Shown: positions 5,139 to 5,835 of the stretch, one piece after another
Numbering within the stretch: the first letter of the stretch is position 1
How the letters are laid out: each line of letters begins with the position of its first letter
DNA from: Actinomycetota bacterium
GTDB taxonomy: Bacteria > Actinomycetota > Actinomycetes > Nanopelagicales > Nanopelagicaceae
NCBI GenBank assembly: GCA_009702845.1
Contig: WLHG01000070.1
Coordinates: 1 to 5,835 of the forward strand
DNA: 5,835 nucleotides
Direction of reading: 5' to 3'
Translations under genes and position numbers: made by a program
Notes under the pieces: generated by a model
The model's input: only the letters and a program-made list of their open reading frames with translations
Told to the model about the DNA's origin: nothing
The model's database searches: none

Positions 5139-5835
5139 ATGGAATATCGTCGCCTTGGCAGTACCGGAATGTACGTCTCAGAGATCGCCTATGGAAACTG
5201 GATTACCCATGGCTCCCAGGTCGAGGCAGAGGCTGCAATTAAATGTGTCAAGGCCGCACTTGATGTTGGCATTACAACCTTTGATACTGCCGATGTTTAT
5301 GCAGGTACGCGTGCCGAGGTTGTCTTAGGCAAAGCGCTCAAGGGTGTGCGCCGCGAATCCTATGAGCTCTTTACTAAGGTCTACTGGCCAACTGGCCCTG
5401 GGAAAAATGATCGTGGATTATCGCGCAAACATATTATTGAATCCTGTGACGCTTCATTGAAGCGATTAAAGACTGACCACATTGATCTATATCAAATGCA
5501 CCGTTTTGATTTTGAAACACCTCTTGAAGAATCACTCCGCGCATTCGATGATCTAATCCGCGCCGGAAAGGTTCACTACATTGGTTTCTCTGAATGGACT
5601 GCTCCGCAGATTTCATCGGCCTTAGAGATTCAAAGCGCCCTCGGCTACGATCGCTTTGTCTCAAGTCAGCCACAATACTCAGCACTCTGGCGTGTTATTG
5701 AGGCCGAGGTAGTTCCACTCTCCATTAAAGAGGGAATCGGACAGATCGTTTGGTCGCCTATGGCACAAGGTGTTCTCTCCGGAAAATATTTGCCGGGTAA
5801 GAAGGTACCGGCCGGTTCACGCGCGACAGATAAGA
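5139..5835 (+). CDS. Aldo/keto reductase, AKR6-like, 3' end cut by window
   Basis: An open frame of 232 complete codons runs from the ATG at 5139 to the right edge without a stop. It encodes an NAD(P)H-dependent oxidoreductase of the aldo/keto reductase superfamily, a cytosolic TIM-barrel enzyme reducing aldehydes or ketones. The N-terminus MEYRRLGSTGMYVSEIAYGN and TTFDTADVYAGTRAE (46-60) are typical. The catalytic tetrad is complete: D49, Y54, K80 (in LFTKVYW) and H121 (in LYQMHRFD). NDRGLSRKHI (90-99), the SEWT and QPQYS segments and WSPMAQGVLSGKY near the visible end resemble the Kv-beta/YghZ-type branch (AKR6/AKR14). The full protein would be expected to be about 320-340 residues, so roughly 100 residues are missing. 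The start is supported by a -35/-10 pair placing transcription at the ATG. Its substrate cannot be read from sequence, and divergence from the B12 operon does not by itself imply a link. Confidence 0.93.
   Translation, partial: MEYRRLGSTGMYVSEIAYGNWITHGSQVEAEAAIKCVKAALDVGITTFDTADVYAGTRAEVVLGKALKGVRRESYELFTKVYWPTGPGKNDRGLSRKHIIESCDASLKRLKTDHIDLYQMHRFDFETPLEESLRAFDDLIRAGKVHYIGFSEWTAPQISSALEIQSALGYDRFVSSQPQYSALWRVIEAEVVPLSIKEGIGQIVWSPMAQGVLSGKYLPGKKVPAGSRATDK

Overview
The window looks like chromosomal DNA of an actinobacterium of moderate GC content. The GcvT, the ECF transporter genes, the small secreted protein and the aldo/keto reductase all read like actinobacterial (Streptomyces-type) versions. 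Three genes have a TANNNT -10 hexamer only 6-7 bases before the ATG, which fits the leaderless transcription common in that phylum. A low-to-mid-GC, streamlined actinobacterium (for example a freshwater planktonic lineage) would fit, but that placement is inference.

Layout. Bases 1-40 hold the first codons of a divergent minus-strand gene that runs off the left edge. Bases 79-1167 (+) encode GcvT, the aminomethyltransferase of the glycine cleavage system. Its 3' end overlaps, tail to tail by 35 bp, a four-gene minus-strand operon that fills 4846-1133. In transcription order the operon encodes a small secreted SCO2322-type protein, an EcfT transmembrane component, a fused two-domain ECF ATPase and a membrane S component. 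The last three genes are joined by 4-base start/stop overlaps. The 292-base gap 4847-5138 carries the operon's leader, and a partial aldo/keto reductase gene (+) starts at 5139 and runs off the right edge.

The main point is the leader. Its minus strand contains a cobalamin (B12) riboswitch at about 4967-5064, with the conserved CCCGCAAC and B12-box elements closed by a long pairing stem. This identifies the operon as a B12-responsive ECF importer (CbrT type, predicted cobalamin uptake) and places the uncharacterised secreted protein first under the riboswitch. The S component binds the vitamin in the membrane, EcfT couples it to the ATPase pair, and the secreted protein may act on the outside in capture or delivery; that last role is a hypothesis.

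No mobile elements, CRISPR arrays, tRNA or rRNA genes were seen. The most original signals are the secreted protein's position under the riboswitch and a hairpin downstream of the aptamer whose sequence is complementary to the conserved CCCGCAACC segment.
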